Source: Herbiconiux sp. SALV-R1 (lineage in GTDB: Bacteria; Actinomycetota; Actinomycetes; Actinomycetales; Microbacteriaceae). From it: a stretch of 64,000 bases of DNA. The first letter of the stretch is position 1; every line of letters begins with the position of its first letter. Positions 8,277 through 15,528 of the stretch are shown piece after piece. Location of the stretch: positions 1,240,001 through 1,304,000 of the forward strand of contig NZ_CP053344.1 in NCBI RefSeq assembly GCF_013113715.1. The letters are read 5' to 3'. The notes beneath the pieces are model-generated. The model was not told where the DNA came from. It saw nothing but the letters and a program-made list of their open reading frames with translations, and made no database searches. The position numbers and the translations under genes are program-made.

Positions 8277-8831
8277 ATGACTGACACCGTCTCCATCCCC
8301 GGCTTCAAGGCAGGCACCTGGACCGTCGACCCCTCCCACTCGGAGGTCGGCTTCAGCGTGCGCCACATGCTCATCAGCAAGGTCAAGGGCACCTTCGACA
8401 CCTTCGACGCGACCTTCGTGACCACCGAGAACCCGCTCGAGACCAAGGTCACGGCCGAGGCCGACGTCGCCTCGGTGAACACCAACGACAAGAACCGCGA
8501 CGGACACCTCGCGACCAACGACTTCTTCAACGCCCCCGAGTTCCCGAAGATCACCTTCGTCTCGACCGGCGTGCGCAACGAGGGCGGCGACTTCAAGGTC
8601 GACGGCGACCTCACCATCAAGGGTGTCACCAAGCCCGTCACCTTCGACGTCGACTTCGGCGGCTTCGGCACCGACGCCTACGGCAACTACAAGGCCGGCT
8701 TCGAGGCCAAGACCGAGATCGACCGCAACGACTTCGGCGTGAACTGGAACGCCGCGCTCGAGACCGGCGGCGTGCTGGTCGGCGACAAGGTCACCATCAC
8801 CCTCGACATCCAGGCGGCGCTGCAGGCCTGA
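8277..8831 (+). CDS. YceI-family lipocalin-like protein
   Basis: A 184-residue YceI-domain protein. The family forms a beta-barrel that binds isoprenoid or amphiphilic ligands; some members are stress- or base-induced. Typical features are WTVDPSHSEVGFSVRHM at residue 14, the DGHLATNDFFNAPEFP motif near residue 76 and DLTIKGVTKPVTFDV near residue 112. No signal peptide is visible, so this copy is predicted to be cytoplasmic, unlike E. coli YceI. The ATG at 8277 has a GAGAG Shine-Dalgarno sequence 6-7 nt upstream. A palindromic operator lies before it and a strong hairpin after it, so it looks like an independently regulated single gene. Confidence 0.92.
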   Translation: MTDTVSIPGFKAGTWTVDPSHSEVGFSVRHMLISKVKGTFDTFDATFVTTENPLETKVTAEADVASVNTNDKNRDGHLATNDFFNAPEFPKITFVSTGVRNEGGDFKVDGDLTIKGVTKPVTFDVDFGGFGTDAYGNYKAGFEAKTEIDRNDFGVNWNAALETGGVLVGDKVTITLDIQAALQA

Positions 8832-8855
8832 TCGGCGGCCGCAGGGCAGAGCCAG

Positions 8856-8893
8856 GCACGACGCCGGCGGACGATGTTCCGCCGGCGTCGTGC
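8856..8893 (+). terminator. Strong hairpin terminator after the YceI gene
   Basis: Perfect 16-bp arms (8856-8871 and 8878-8893, GCACGACGCCGGCGGA and its complement) with a 6-nt CGATGT loop lie 25 nt after the yceI stop. There is no U-tract, as is often the case for actinobacterial terminators. Confidence 0.7.
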
Positions 8894-9003
8894 TGTCTGC
8901 GGGGGTTGGTCGCGGCTGCTCCACAGGGCGGGTTCGGCGCCTCGTCCTCCACAGATCTCGCGGTCCGCCGTTCGAACGGGGAGCGTCGGCCGACGCTGAG
9001 GGC

Positions 9004-10161
9004 ATGACCGTTCTCGCTTCGTCACCGCCACCTCCCACCGCCCCCTTCGTCCCATCGTCCCGCCGATCGGAGGTGATCGACGAGGTCGAACGGGTGCTCG
9101 GCTACCGGCCTGAGAACTCGCTCGTGCTCAGGCTCCGCCGAGGGGCGCGGCCGGCTGCCGTTCTTCGGGTCGACCTCCCGGGCGGCCGGGGCGGTGACGC
9201 CGCCGATGTCGCGCGCCACGGGCCTTTCGCTCGCGAGGTGGCGGCCCTCTCCGCTCGCGTGCGGAAGGTCGTGACCGTCGACGTGGTGGTCTTCGGCTGC
9301 ATCCCGCGCCTGGCACCCCCTGGGGCTCACGAAGAGTCACGGCTCGAAGCGCTGGCCGCCGCCGTCAGAGGCGGGCTCGCCGACGCGGGATACCCGATCG
9401 GGTGGAGCGTGTGCGTCTCGGGCGTCGAGATGGCCCTGCCGATGCGTGCGACGCCCCGTGCCGACCCGCACCATGGGCCGTTCGTTCCCTTGCGCGCCGT
9501 CTCCGATCACAAGAGCGCCCCGGGGCGAGCCTCTCTGGCGCCGCTCGACGGGAACACGACGCCGGCCGACTCGCCGACGGGGAAGGTGGCCGGCGAGACT
9601 CCTGCGGAGACACCGGCGTGCGTCGTCGCCGCGCTTCGCGCCTGGAGGGCGGCATTGCGCGCCTCCCTGCCGACGCTCACCGAGGCGCGGTGCGTCGCCC
9701 TGTCAGGCACCCTCTGCCGGGAGCCGGTGCGCGACAGCGTGCTCGTGCTGAGCGCCTGGGGCTTCGACGCCGCGCTGACCGTGGTCGGCGAAGCGGTCCG
9801 CGACCAGCGGGCGGCGAGGGGACGTGGTCACGACGCTCTCGCGCGCCTGCTCGGCATGGAGGTGCCGGCCGGCGCTACCGACGGGGTCTGTGGTGGGGAG
9901 GCCGCGGGCGGGCTCGAGGCACCTGAGCCGTGGAGGGTGCGTCGGGCCGTGGAGGTGCTGCGCACCGTCGCGGAGAGCAGTCCGGGTGGGCTCGCTGCGG
10001 CGCCGCTCACCATCCTCGGCTGGTTGGAGTGGTCGCGCGGCCGAGGCAGCGCCGCGGGTGCCTACCTCGATCTCGCGCGCGCTGCCGATCCGGGCTACAC
10101 GCTCGCCCTCGGGCTGAGCACGCTGGTCGATCGCGGCGCCGTGCCCGGGTGGGTGCTGTGA
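9004..10161 (+). CDS. DUF4192 domain-containing protein
   Basis: A 385-residue soluble protein of the actinobacteria-specific DUF4192 family, function unknown. The recognisable N-terminal block is EVIDEVERVLGYRPENSLVLRL at about residues 21-42. The C-terminal block is ARAADPGYTLALGLSTLVDRGAVPGWVL at the end. The ATG at 9004 was preferred to upstream starts because family members begin a short distance before the GYRPENS motif. The stop codon lies inside the first copy of a 75-bp tandem duplication shared with the end of the convergent oxidoreductase gene. Confidence 0.85.
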   Translation: MTVLASSPPPPTAPFVPSSRRSEVIDEVERVLGYRPENSLVLRLRRGARPAAVLRVDLPGGRGGDAADVARHGPFAREVAALSARVRKVVTVDVVVFGCIPRLAPPGAHEESRLEALAAAVRGGLADAGYPIGWSVCVSGVEMALPMRATPRADPHHGPFVPLRAVSDHKSAPGRASLAPLDGNTTPADSPTGKVAGETPAETPACVVAALRAWRAALRASLPTLTEARCVALSGTLCREPVRDSVLVLSAWGFDAALTVVGEAVRDQRAARGRGHDALARLLGMEVPAGATDGVCGGEAAGGLEAPEPWRVRRAVEVLRTVAESSPGGLAAAPLTILGWLEWSRGRGSAAGAYLDLARAADPGYTLALGLSTLVDRGAVPGWVL

Positions 10162-10270
10162 GGGGCGGGTCAGTGGCCGGTGGGCGGGCTGAGCAGCTCG
10201 GTCGACCGCGGCGCCGTGACCGGGTGGGTGCTGTGAGGGGCGGGTCAGTGGCCGGTGAGCGGGCTGAGCA
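10111..10270. repeat. 75-bp tandem duplication across a convergent gene junction
   Basis: The 10-mer GGGCTGAGCA recurs at 10111, 10186 and 10261, marking two full 75-bp copies plus the start of a third. Only a few positions differ between copies. Copy 1 encodes the C-terminus and stop of the DUF4192 gene; copy 2 encodes the C-terminus and stop of the oxidoreductase gene on the other strand. Each copy contains both stop signals. Confidence 0.92.
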
Positions 10271-11666
10271 GGCGGGCGGCGAGCGAGCGGCGGCCGGTGA
10301 CCGATTCCTCGAGGTCGGCGGCGCTCGTGCCGACGAGGCCGAGATTGGCACCGACGAAGCGGAAGGGCTCCGGTTCCCACTTGGGCGAGAGGTGATTCAC
10401 CCACGGAAGTCGGGTGAGCTCCGACTCCGTGCCGGCGATCAGCTCGGCCAGCGTGCGGCCGGCCAGGTTCGTCGTGCTGAGCCCGTCGCCCACGTACCCG
10501 CCGGCGAACCCCACGCCCGTGCGGGGGTTGTAGCTCGCGGTGGGGTGCCAGTCGCGCGGCACCCCGAGCGGCCCGCCCCAGCGGTGGGTGACCTCGACGC
10601 CGCGTGCCGCCGGGAACAGCTCGCCGAGCGTGCGCTCGAGGTGCGCGAACACCCGGTCGACACGGTCGTGGCCCGGCTTGATCGAGCTGCCCCAGTGGTA
10701 GCGCGCGCCGCGGCCGCCGAAGGCGAAGCGGTCGTCGGCCGTGCGCTGCCCGTAGATGAGCAGGTGGCGGTAGTCGGAGAAGGTCGTGCCGTGGGTGATG
10801 CCGAGCTCGTCCCAGAGCTCCGCCGGCAGCGGCTCGGTGGCGATCATCAGCGAGTACAGCGGCAGGATGCGCCGGCCGACTCCCGGGAGCTGCGCCCCGT
10901 AACCCTCCGTGGCGATGATGAGCGACTCGCAGCTGATCAGTCCTTCGCCGCCCGCCCCCGAGTACAGGGCCCGGCCGGGCGCCCACTCCATGATCTCCGT
11001 CTTCTCGGCGATCACCACACCGAGCTCCTCGACGACCCGGGCGAGGCCGCGCACGAGCTTCGCCGGGTGCAGCCTGGCGCAGGCCGGGTCGAAGCTGGCC
11101 GCCAGCGAGGAGGTCGCGGCGAGGGCGCGCGCGTGGGCGTCGTCGTGCCCACCGGGCGTCACCAGCTCGAGGTGGTCGACCCCGAACGCGCGGGCCTCGT
11201 CGACCTCGCCCTGGGCGGCAGCGCGCTGCACCGTGTCGCGCGCGAACACGAGGGTGCCGCCCCGCTCGAAGTCGCAGTCGATGCCCTCCGCCGCGGTCAC
11301 CCGCCCGACCTCGTCGACGGTGTCGAGCATCGCCTCCCGCATCGCCCGGGCGGCGTCGTCGCCGTAGAGACGCCGGAGCGCCGCGGTCGACTTCGGGAAC
11401 AGTGCCGAGCACCACCCGCCGTTGCGCCCGGAGGCGCCGAAGCCGGCGATCTCCCGCTCCGCCACGGTGACCCGCAGCGAGGGCTTCGCCTTCTTCAGGT
11501 AGTACGCCGTCCAGAGACCGGTGAGCCCGCCGCCCACGATGCACACGTCGGTGTCGACATCGCCCGTGAGCGGGGGCCTCGGCCGCAGCTCGTCGGCCCC
11601 CGAGGTGACGAGGGAGTCGAGCCAGAACGAGAGCTCGTGGTGCCCGCGAGGGGCGTCGGCGCTCAG
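10245..11666 (-). CDS. FAD-dependent amine oxidoreductase (DAO/PuuB-like), probable CTG start
   Basis: A 473-residue flavoprotein of the DAO superfamily. The FAD Rossmann motif VDTDVCIVGGGLTGLWTAYYL is at residues 31-50, FGASGRNGGWCSA follows near residue 70, and the C-terminal FAD contact is TGVGFAGGYVGDGLSTTNLAGRTLAEL. Family members oxidise amino groups of small amines or amino acids, for example gamma-glutamylputrescine (PuuB). The upstream aminotransferase and Lrp regulator support polyamine or amino-acid catabolism. No ATG, GTG or TTG precedes the Rossmann fold in frame for a long distance, but CTG overlaps the aminotransferase stop (CTGA). This mirrors the ATGA overlap one gene earlier, so a CTG start by coupling is proposed. 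Confidence 0.85.
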   Translation of the reverse strand: MSADAPRGHHELSFWLDSLVTSGADELRPRPPLTGDVDTDVCIVGGGLTGLWTAYYLKKAKPSLRVTVAEREIAGFGASGRNGGWCSALFPKSTAALRRLYGDDAARAMREAMLDTVDEVGRVTAAEGIDCDFERGGTLVFARDTVQRAAAQGEVDEARAFGVDHLELVTPGGHDDAHARALAATSSLAASFDPACARLHPAKLVRGLARVVEELGVVIAEKTEIMEWAPGRALYSGAGGEGLISCESLIIATEGYGAQLPGVGRRILPLYSLMIATEPLPAELWDELGITHGTTFSDYRHLLIYGQRTADDRFAFGGRGARYHWGSSIKPGHDRVDRVFAHLERTLGELFPAARGVEVTHRWGGPLGVPRDWHPTASYNPRTGVGFAGGYVGDGLSTTNLAGRTLAELIAGTESELTRLPWVNHLSPKWEPEPFRFVGANLGLVGTSAADLEESVTGRRSLAARLLSPLTGH

Positions 11667-13081
11667 AGCCTGGTCCAGGCTTCGGAGAGCACTCCCCGGA
11701 GGATCTGCTCGATCTCGTCGAACTCGGGCTGGCCGATGGTGAGGGGGGGAGCGAGCTGGATGACGGGGTCTCCCCGGTCGTCGGCGCGGCAGTAGAGGCC
11801 GGCGTCGAACAGCGCCTTCGAGAGGAAGCCGCGCAGCAGCCGCTCCGACTCGTCGTCGTCGAAGGTCTCCTTCGTCGCCTTGTCCTTCACCAGCTCGATG
11901 CCGAAGAAGTACCCGTCGCCCCGCACGTCGCCGACGATGGGCAGGTCGTACAGCTTCTCGAGGGTGGCGCGGAAGGCGGGGGAGTTCTCGCGCACGTTCT
12001 GGTTGAGACCCTCCTCCTCGAAGATGTCGAGGTTCTCGAGGGCCACGGCAGCCGAGACCGGGTGCCCGGCGAAGGTGTAGCCGTGGTAGAACGCCGTCTG
12101 CCCGTGCTTGAACGGCTCGTACACGCGCTCGTTCACGATGGTGGCGCCGATGGGGGAGTATCCGCTCGTCATCGCCTTCGCGCAGGTGATCATGTCGGGA
12201 ACGAAGCCGTAGCTGTCGCAGGCGAAGTAGTTGCCGATGCGGCCGAACGCGCAGATGACCTCGTCGCTCACGAGCAGCACGTCGTACTTGTCGCAGATCT
12301 CGCGCACGCGCTGGAAGTAGCCGGGAGGCGGAGGGAAGCAGCCGCCGGAGTTCTGCACCGGCTCGAGGAAGACGGCCGCGACGGTCTCCGGGCCCTCGAA
12401 CAGGATCATCTCCTCGATGCGGTTCGCCGCCCACAGGCCGAACTCCGCCTCGGTGCCCGTGAAGCCCATCTCCCCGGCGCGGTAGAAGTTCGTGTTCGGC
12501 ACGCGGAACCCGCCCGGGGTGACCGGCTCGAACATCTCCTTCATCGCGGGGATGCCGGTGATGGCGAGCGCCCCCTGCGGCGTGCCGTGGTAGGCGATGG
12601 AGCGCGAGATGACCTTGTGCTTGGTGGGCCTGCCCTGCAGCTTCCAGTAGTACTTCGCGAGCTTGAACGCGGTCTCGACGGCCTCGCCGCCACCGGTGGA
12701 GAAGAACACGCGGTTGAGGTCGCCGGGGGCGAGATCGGCGAGCCGGTCGGCGAGCTCGATGGCCGAGGGGTGCGCGTACGACCAGATCGGGAAGAACGCG
12801 AGCTCCTCGGCCTGCTTCGCGGCGACCTCGGCGAGCCGCCGGCGGCCGTGGCCGGCGTTCACGACGAACAGGCCTGAGAGGCCGTCGATGTACTTCTTGC
12901 CGGTGGAGTCCCAGATGTGGTGGCCCTCGCCGCGGGTGATGATGGGCACTCCGGCGCCCGACTCCATCACCGACTGCCGCGCGAAGTGCATCCAGAGGTG
13001 GTCGCGGGCCATCTCCTGCAGCTCGGCGTCGGAACGGCTGCCGCGGGTGGAGGCGGGCACTGTCTGTTCGGTGCTTGTCAT
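11663..13081 (-). CDS. Class III aminotransferase (putrescine/omega-amino type)
   Basis: A 472-residue PLP enzyme of aminotransferase class III. Diagnostic blocks are FFSTGGGEAVETAFKLAKYYW near residue 128, SIAYHGTPQGALAITG near residue 160, FLEPVQNSGGCFPPPPGYF, LLVSDEVICAFGRIG (Asp binding the pyridine nitrogen) and ITCAKAMTSGYSPIG, where the Lys forms the internal aldimine. This subgroup includes putrescine-pyruvate and beta-alanine aminotransferases. It lies between an Lrp regulator (ATGA overlap) and an FAD amine oxidoreductase (CTGA overlap). The pot transporter and gabT 15 kb away suggest polyamine breakdown. Exact substrate is inferred only. Confidence 0.9.
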   Translation of the reverse strand: MTSTEQTVPASTRGSRSDAELQEMARDHLWMHFARQSVMESGAGVPIITRGEGHHIWDSTGKKYIDGLSGLFVVNAGHGRRRLAEVAAKQAEELAFFPIWSYAHPSAIELADRLADLAPGDLNRVFFSTGGGEAVETAFKLAKYYWKLQGRPTKHKVISRSIAYHGTPQGALAITGIPAMKEMFEPVTPGGFRVPNTNFYRAGEMGFTGTEAEFGLWAANRIEEMILFEGPETVAAVFLEPVQNSGGCFPPPPGYFQRVREICDKYDVLLVSDEVICAFGRIGNYFACDSYGFVPDMITCAKAMTSGYSPIGATIVNERVYEPFKHGQTAFYHGYTFAGHPVSAAVALENLDIFEEEGLNQNVRENSPAFRATLEKLYDLPIVGDVRGDGYFFGIELVKDKATKETFDDDESERLLRGFLSKALFDAGLYCRADDRGDPVIQLAPPLTIGQPEFDEIEQILRGVLSEAWTRL

Positions 13082-13545
13082 CGTGTTCCCCAGTTGTAGA
13101 GCTGCTTGTGCAGCTTCAGATAGACGAAGGTCTCGGTGGTGTGCACGCCGTCGATCTTGCGGATGTCGGCGTTCAGCAGGGCGATCAGGTCGTCGTCGTC
13201 TTCGCAGACGACCTCGGCCAGGATGTCGAAGGTCCCTGCGGTGAGCACCACGTAGTCGACGGCGGGCATGGCGGCGAGGGCCTCGGCGACGACGCGGGTG
13301 TCGCCCGAGACCTTGAGGCCGATCATGGCCTGACGGTAGAAGCCGAGCTGCAGCGGGTCGGTGACCGCGACGATCTGCATCACGCCGGAGTCGGTGAGGC
13401 GTTGCACGCGCTGCCGCACCGCCGCCTCGCTCAACCCGACCGCTTTGCCGATCTCGGCGTACGACTTGCGGCCGTCGACCTGCAGCTGCTCGATGATCGC
13501 CTTGGAGGTGTCGTCGAGCTGGGGAGATCGCGGTCTCGTTGCCAT
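13078..13545 (-). CDS. Lrp/AsnC family transcriptional regulator
   Basis: A 155-residue feast/famine regulator. The N-terminal helix-turn-helix is at about residues 12-58 (DDTSKAIIEQLQVDGRKSYAEIGKAVGLSEAAVRQRVQRL). The C-terminal RAM effector domain follows (GTFDILAEVVCEDDDDLIALL). Such proteins form octamers that bind phased DNA sites and respond to amino acids. It heads an operon with the aminotransferase and oxidoreductase genes (ATGA overlap), so it probably regulates them. The ATG at 13545 is chosen because an upstream alternative adds only a basic 12-residue stretch. The 12-mer CGAATCCGTCGT occurs in its own upstream region and in front of potD, making a shared operator plausible. Confidence 0.92.
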   Translation of the reverse strand: MATRPRSPQLDDTSKAIIEQLQVDGRKSYAEIGKAVGLSEAAVRQRVQRLTDSGVMQIVAVTDPLQLGFYRQAMIGLKVSGDTRVVAEALAAMPAVDYVVLTAGTFDILAEVVCEDDDDLIALLNADIRKIDGVHTTETFVYLKLHKQLYNWGTR

Positions 13546-13582
13546 GTCTTCGATCTTGTCAGCCCGAGACGCCCGCGGCAAG

Positions 13583-13591
13583 CGAATCCGT
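13583..13591. promoter_or_regulatory. CGAATCCGT element upstream of the lrp operon
   Basis: CGAATCCGT sits within CGAATCCGTCGT, a 12-mer that is repeated exactly before potD (from 28509). It lies 38 bp before the lrp start and is flanked by CGAA/TTCG arms. It could be an autoregulatory Lrp site. Confidence 0.35.
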
Positions 13592-13663
13592 CGTTCGGCG
13601 CGCCGTGGAATGCCGAAAACATCTGTCGACGAGGGATGCTGGCGGAGCCTCCGCCGAGAAGGC

Positions 13664-13669
13664 TAGCGT
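13664..13669 (+). promoter_or_regulatory. -10 box (TAGCGT) of the FHA/PP2C/kinase operon
   Basis: TAGCGT is placed 6 nt before the ATG at 13676 with no Shine-Dalgarno sequence, which implies a leaderless transcript beginning at or next to the start codon. No convincing -35 is present. Confidence 0.5.
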
Positions 13670-13675
13670 TGCCGG

Positions 13676-14665
13676 ATGGGCAGCCTCCGATTCGTCCCCG
13701 CCCGCGCGGCCGACCCGGCGAGCTGGACCCTCCTCGCCGCCTGGCCCGCCCTCGTGCTGCTGCCCTCGACCACCGCGACGGAGGTCGTCGACGCCGTGTG
13801 GGCGTCCGTCGCAGGCGACCCGCCCGACCCGCCGACGCTCGAGACCGTCGTCTCCTCCATCCCCCTCGGTGGCGCCGACGCCGTCGAGTCGTTCGCCGTC
13901 GTATTCCTCCCGCCGCACGGAGTGGGCACCGCCTCCGTCGTGGTGCGGGGCAGCGCCTCCGTCGATCTCCACTCCGTCGGCGGTGCACGCAGGTTCGGGT
14001 CGGGCGGCGTGGAGCCGTGGGCGCTCGCCGAGTTCCCCGCCGTCACCGCGGTCGCGCTGGGCCGGCTCGCCCCCGTTCCCGAGTCCGGCCTCCGGCCGCC
14101 GCCCGGGGCGCGCCGCTTCGAGCACGGCGTCGTGGAGGCGTCCGAGGTCGTCTGGGCCCACGACGCGACGCTCTGGGAGACCGGTGCCGCGAACGCCGAC
14201 GTCTCCGACACCGTCGTCGGCGCACCGCGCGTCTCGCTCCCCGACGACAGCGAGATCGAGGCGCCCGCCCTTCCCCTCCCGCTCTTCGAACTCAGCGTCA
14301 ACGGCGGCCCCGCGCATCCGCTCGAGGGCCCCGTCGTCATCGGCCGCCGCCCGACGCCGCCGCCCTCCCAGGGTCTCGGCGGGCTGTCGACGGATGCGCG
14401 CCCACCCACCGTCATCACCGTGCCCTCGCCGTCGGGCGAGGTGTCGGCGAGGCACGTCGAGATCGTCAGAAGCGGCCGCACGGTCGTCATCACCGATCTG
14501 CGCTCCACGAACGGCACCAGGGTCACGCTGCCCGGGGGGATCTCCCTCCGACTCCGGCAAGGGGATTCGGCCGTCGCTACCCGGTCGGCTATCGTCGAGA
14601 TCGGGGATGGAAACGTTATCCACATCTCGTCGCCGGTGCCGTCCAGCCCCGGGATGAGCGTCTAG
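13676..14665 (+). CDS. FHA-domain protein, first gene of a PFNA-like signalling cluster
   Basis: A 329-residue cytosolic protein with a C-terminal forkhead-associated domain. The FHA core is visible as GPVVIGRRP, then SARHVEIVRSG (phosphothreonine-contacting Arg/Ser region), then ITDLRSTNGTRV. FHA domains bind phosphothreonine peptides, so a product or partner of the neighbouring Ser/Thr kinase is the likely ligand. The N-terminal 200 residues are Ala/Val/Pro-rich without a recognised domain. It is followed after 28 nt by the PP2C gene. In bifidobacterial PFNA clusters an fha gene accompanies prpC, pkb2, fn3, an AAA ATPase, DUF58 and tgm, the same set as here. Confidence 0.88.
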   Translation: MGSLRFVPARAADPASWTLLAAWPALVLLPSTTATEVVDAVWASVAGDPPDPPTLETVVSSIPLGGADAVESFAVVFLPPHGVGTASVVVRGSASVDLHSVGGARRFGSGGVEPWALAEFPAVTAVALGRLAPVPESGLRPPPGARRFEHGVVEASEVVWAHDATLWETGAANADVSDTVVGAPRVSLPDDSEIEAPALPLPLFELSVNGGPAHPLEGPVVIGRRPTPPPSQGLGGLSTDARPPTVITVPSPSGEVSARHVEIVRSGRTVVITDLRSTNGTRVTLPGGISLRLRQGDSAVATRSAIVEIGDGNVIHISSPVPSSPGMSV

Positions 14666-14677
14666 TATCCCGGGATA
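14666..14677. promoter_or_regulatory. Perfect 12-bp palindrome between FHA and PP2C genes
   Basis: TATCCCGGGATA starts directly after the FHA stop codon and ends 16 nt before the PP2C start. It could be an operator or chance; no second copy was seen in the window. Confidence 0.25.
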
Positions 14678-14693
14678 GTCGTCAGGAGATGTC

Positions 14694-15521
14694 GTGACCC
14701 AGATCGGTCGTTCGAGCGCGCGCGTGAGCGTCACACGCGACGGGGCGCCCGCGCGCCAGGTGACACTCGCCTGGGCGGCTCTCACCGACAAGGGCACCAA
14801 GCGCGCCATGAACGAAGACAGCGCCCTGTCGGAGATGCCGCTGTTCGTCGTCGCCGACGGCATGGGCGGGCATTCAGCCGGTGACATCGCGAGCGCGGCG
14901 GTGGTCACCCGGCTCTCGGCCATCACCGACGCCGTCACCGACGCCGGAAGCATCGAGGCGGCGCTCGCCGAGGCCCTCGACGACATCGACAGGGTCGGCG
15001 ACGAGTCGGTGCTCGGCACCGGCACCACCGTCACGGGAGTCGCCCTCGCCGAGATCGACGACGACCTCGCCTGGCTGGTGTTCAACATCGGCGACTCCCG
15101 CGTCTACCTCTACGAGGGGGAGGAGCTGCGGCAGCTCACCACCGACCATTCCGTCGTGCAGGAGCTGCTCGACGCGGGGCTCATCACCCGCGAGCAGGCG
15201 GAGCACCACCCCGACAGCAACGTCATCACCCGGGCCGTGGGCTTCCACGAGAAGCCGGTGCCCGACTACGAGACCCTGCCCGTGGTGGCCGGCCAGCGCA
15301 TCCTGGTCTGCTCCGACGGCCTCACCAAAGAGCTCACCGACTACGGCATCAAGCACTACCTGGCCACCACCTCCACCCCCGAGCGGGCTGTCGACGAGCT
15401 CGTCGCCGCGGCCCTCGCGAACGGGGGCCGCGACAACGTGACCGTGGTGGTGCTCGACGTGGAATCCGACCAGGCGGTCGACGACCAGGCCGGCGGGGGC
15501 CGCCGCACCAGTCGCAGCTGA
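14694..15521 (+). CDS. prpC: PP2C-family Ser/Thr protein phosphatase (PrpC/PstP type)
   Basis: A 275-residue metal-dependent phosphatase. The PPM signature motifs are present: AMNEDSALS (residue 39), FVVADGMGGHSAGDIAS (51), LVFNIGDSRVYLYEGEELRQLT (123), ILVCSDGLT (202) and GRDNVTVVVLDV near the end. The Asp residues that bind the two metal ions are all retained. It should reverse phosphorylation by the adjacent kinase. The GTG at 14694 is preceded by a CAGGAG Shine-Dalgarno sequence at good spacing. The kinase gene begins 7 nt after the stop. No transmembrane segment is present, unlike mycobacterial PstP, so it is predicted to be cytosolic. Confidence 0.93.
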   Translation: MTQIGRSSARVSVTRDGAPARQVTLAWAALTDKGTKRAMNEDSALSEMPLFVVADGMGGHSAGDIASAAVVTRLSAITDAVTDAGSIEAALAEALDDIDRVGDESVLGTGTTVTGVALAEIDDDLAWLVFNIGDSRVYLYEGEELRQLTTDHSVVQELLDAGLITREQAEHHPDSNVITRAVGFHEKPVPDYETLPVVAGQRILVCSDGLTKELTDYGIKHYLATTSTPERAVDELVAAALANGGRDNVTVVVLDVESDQAVDDQAGGGRRTSRS

Positions 15522-15528
15522 GGCGGCG

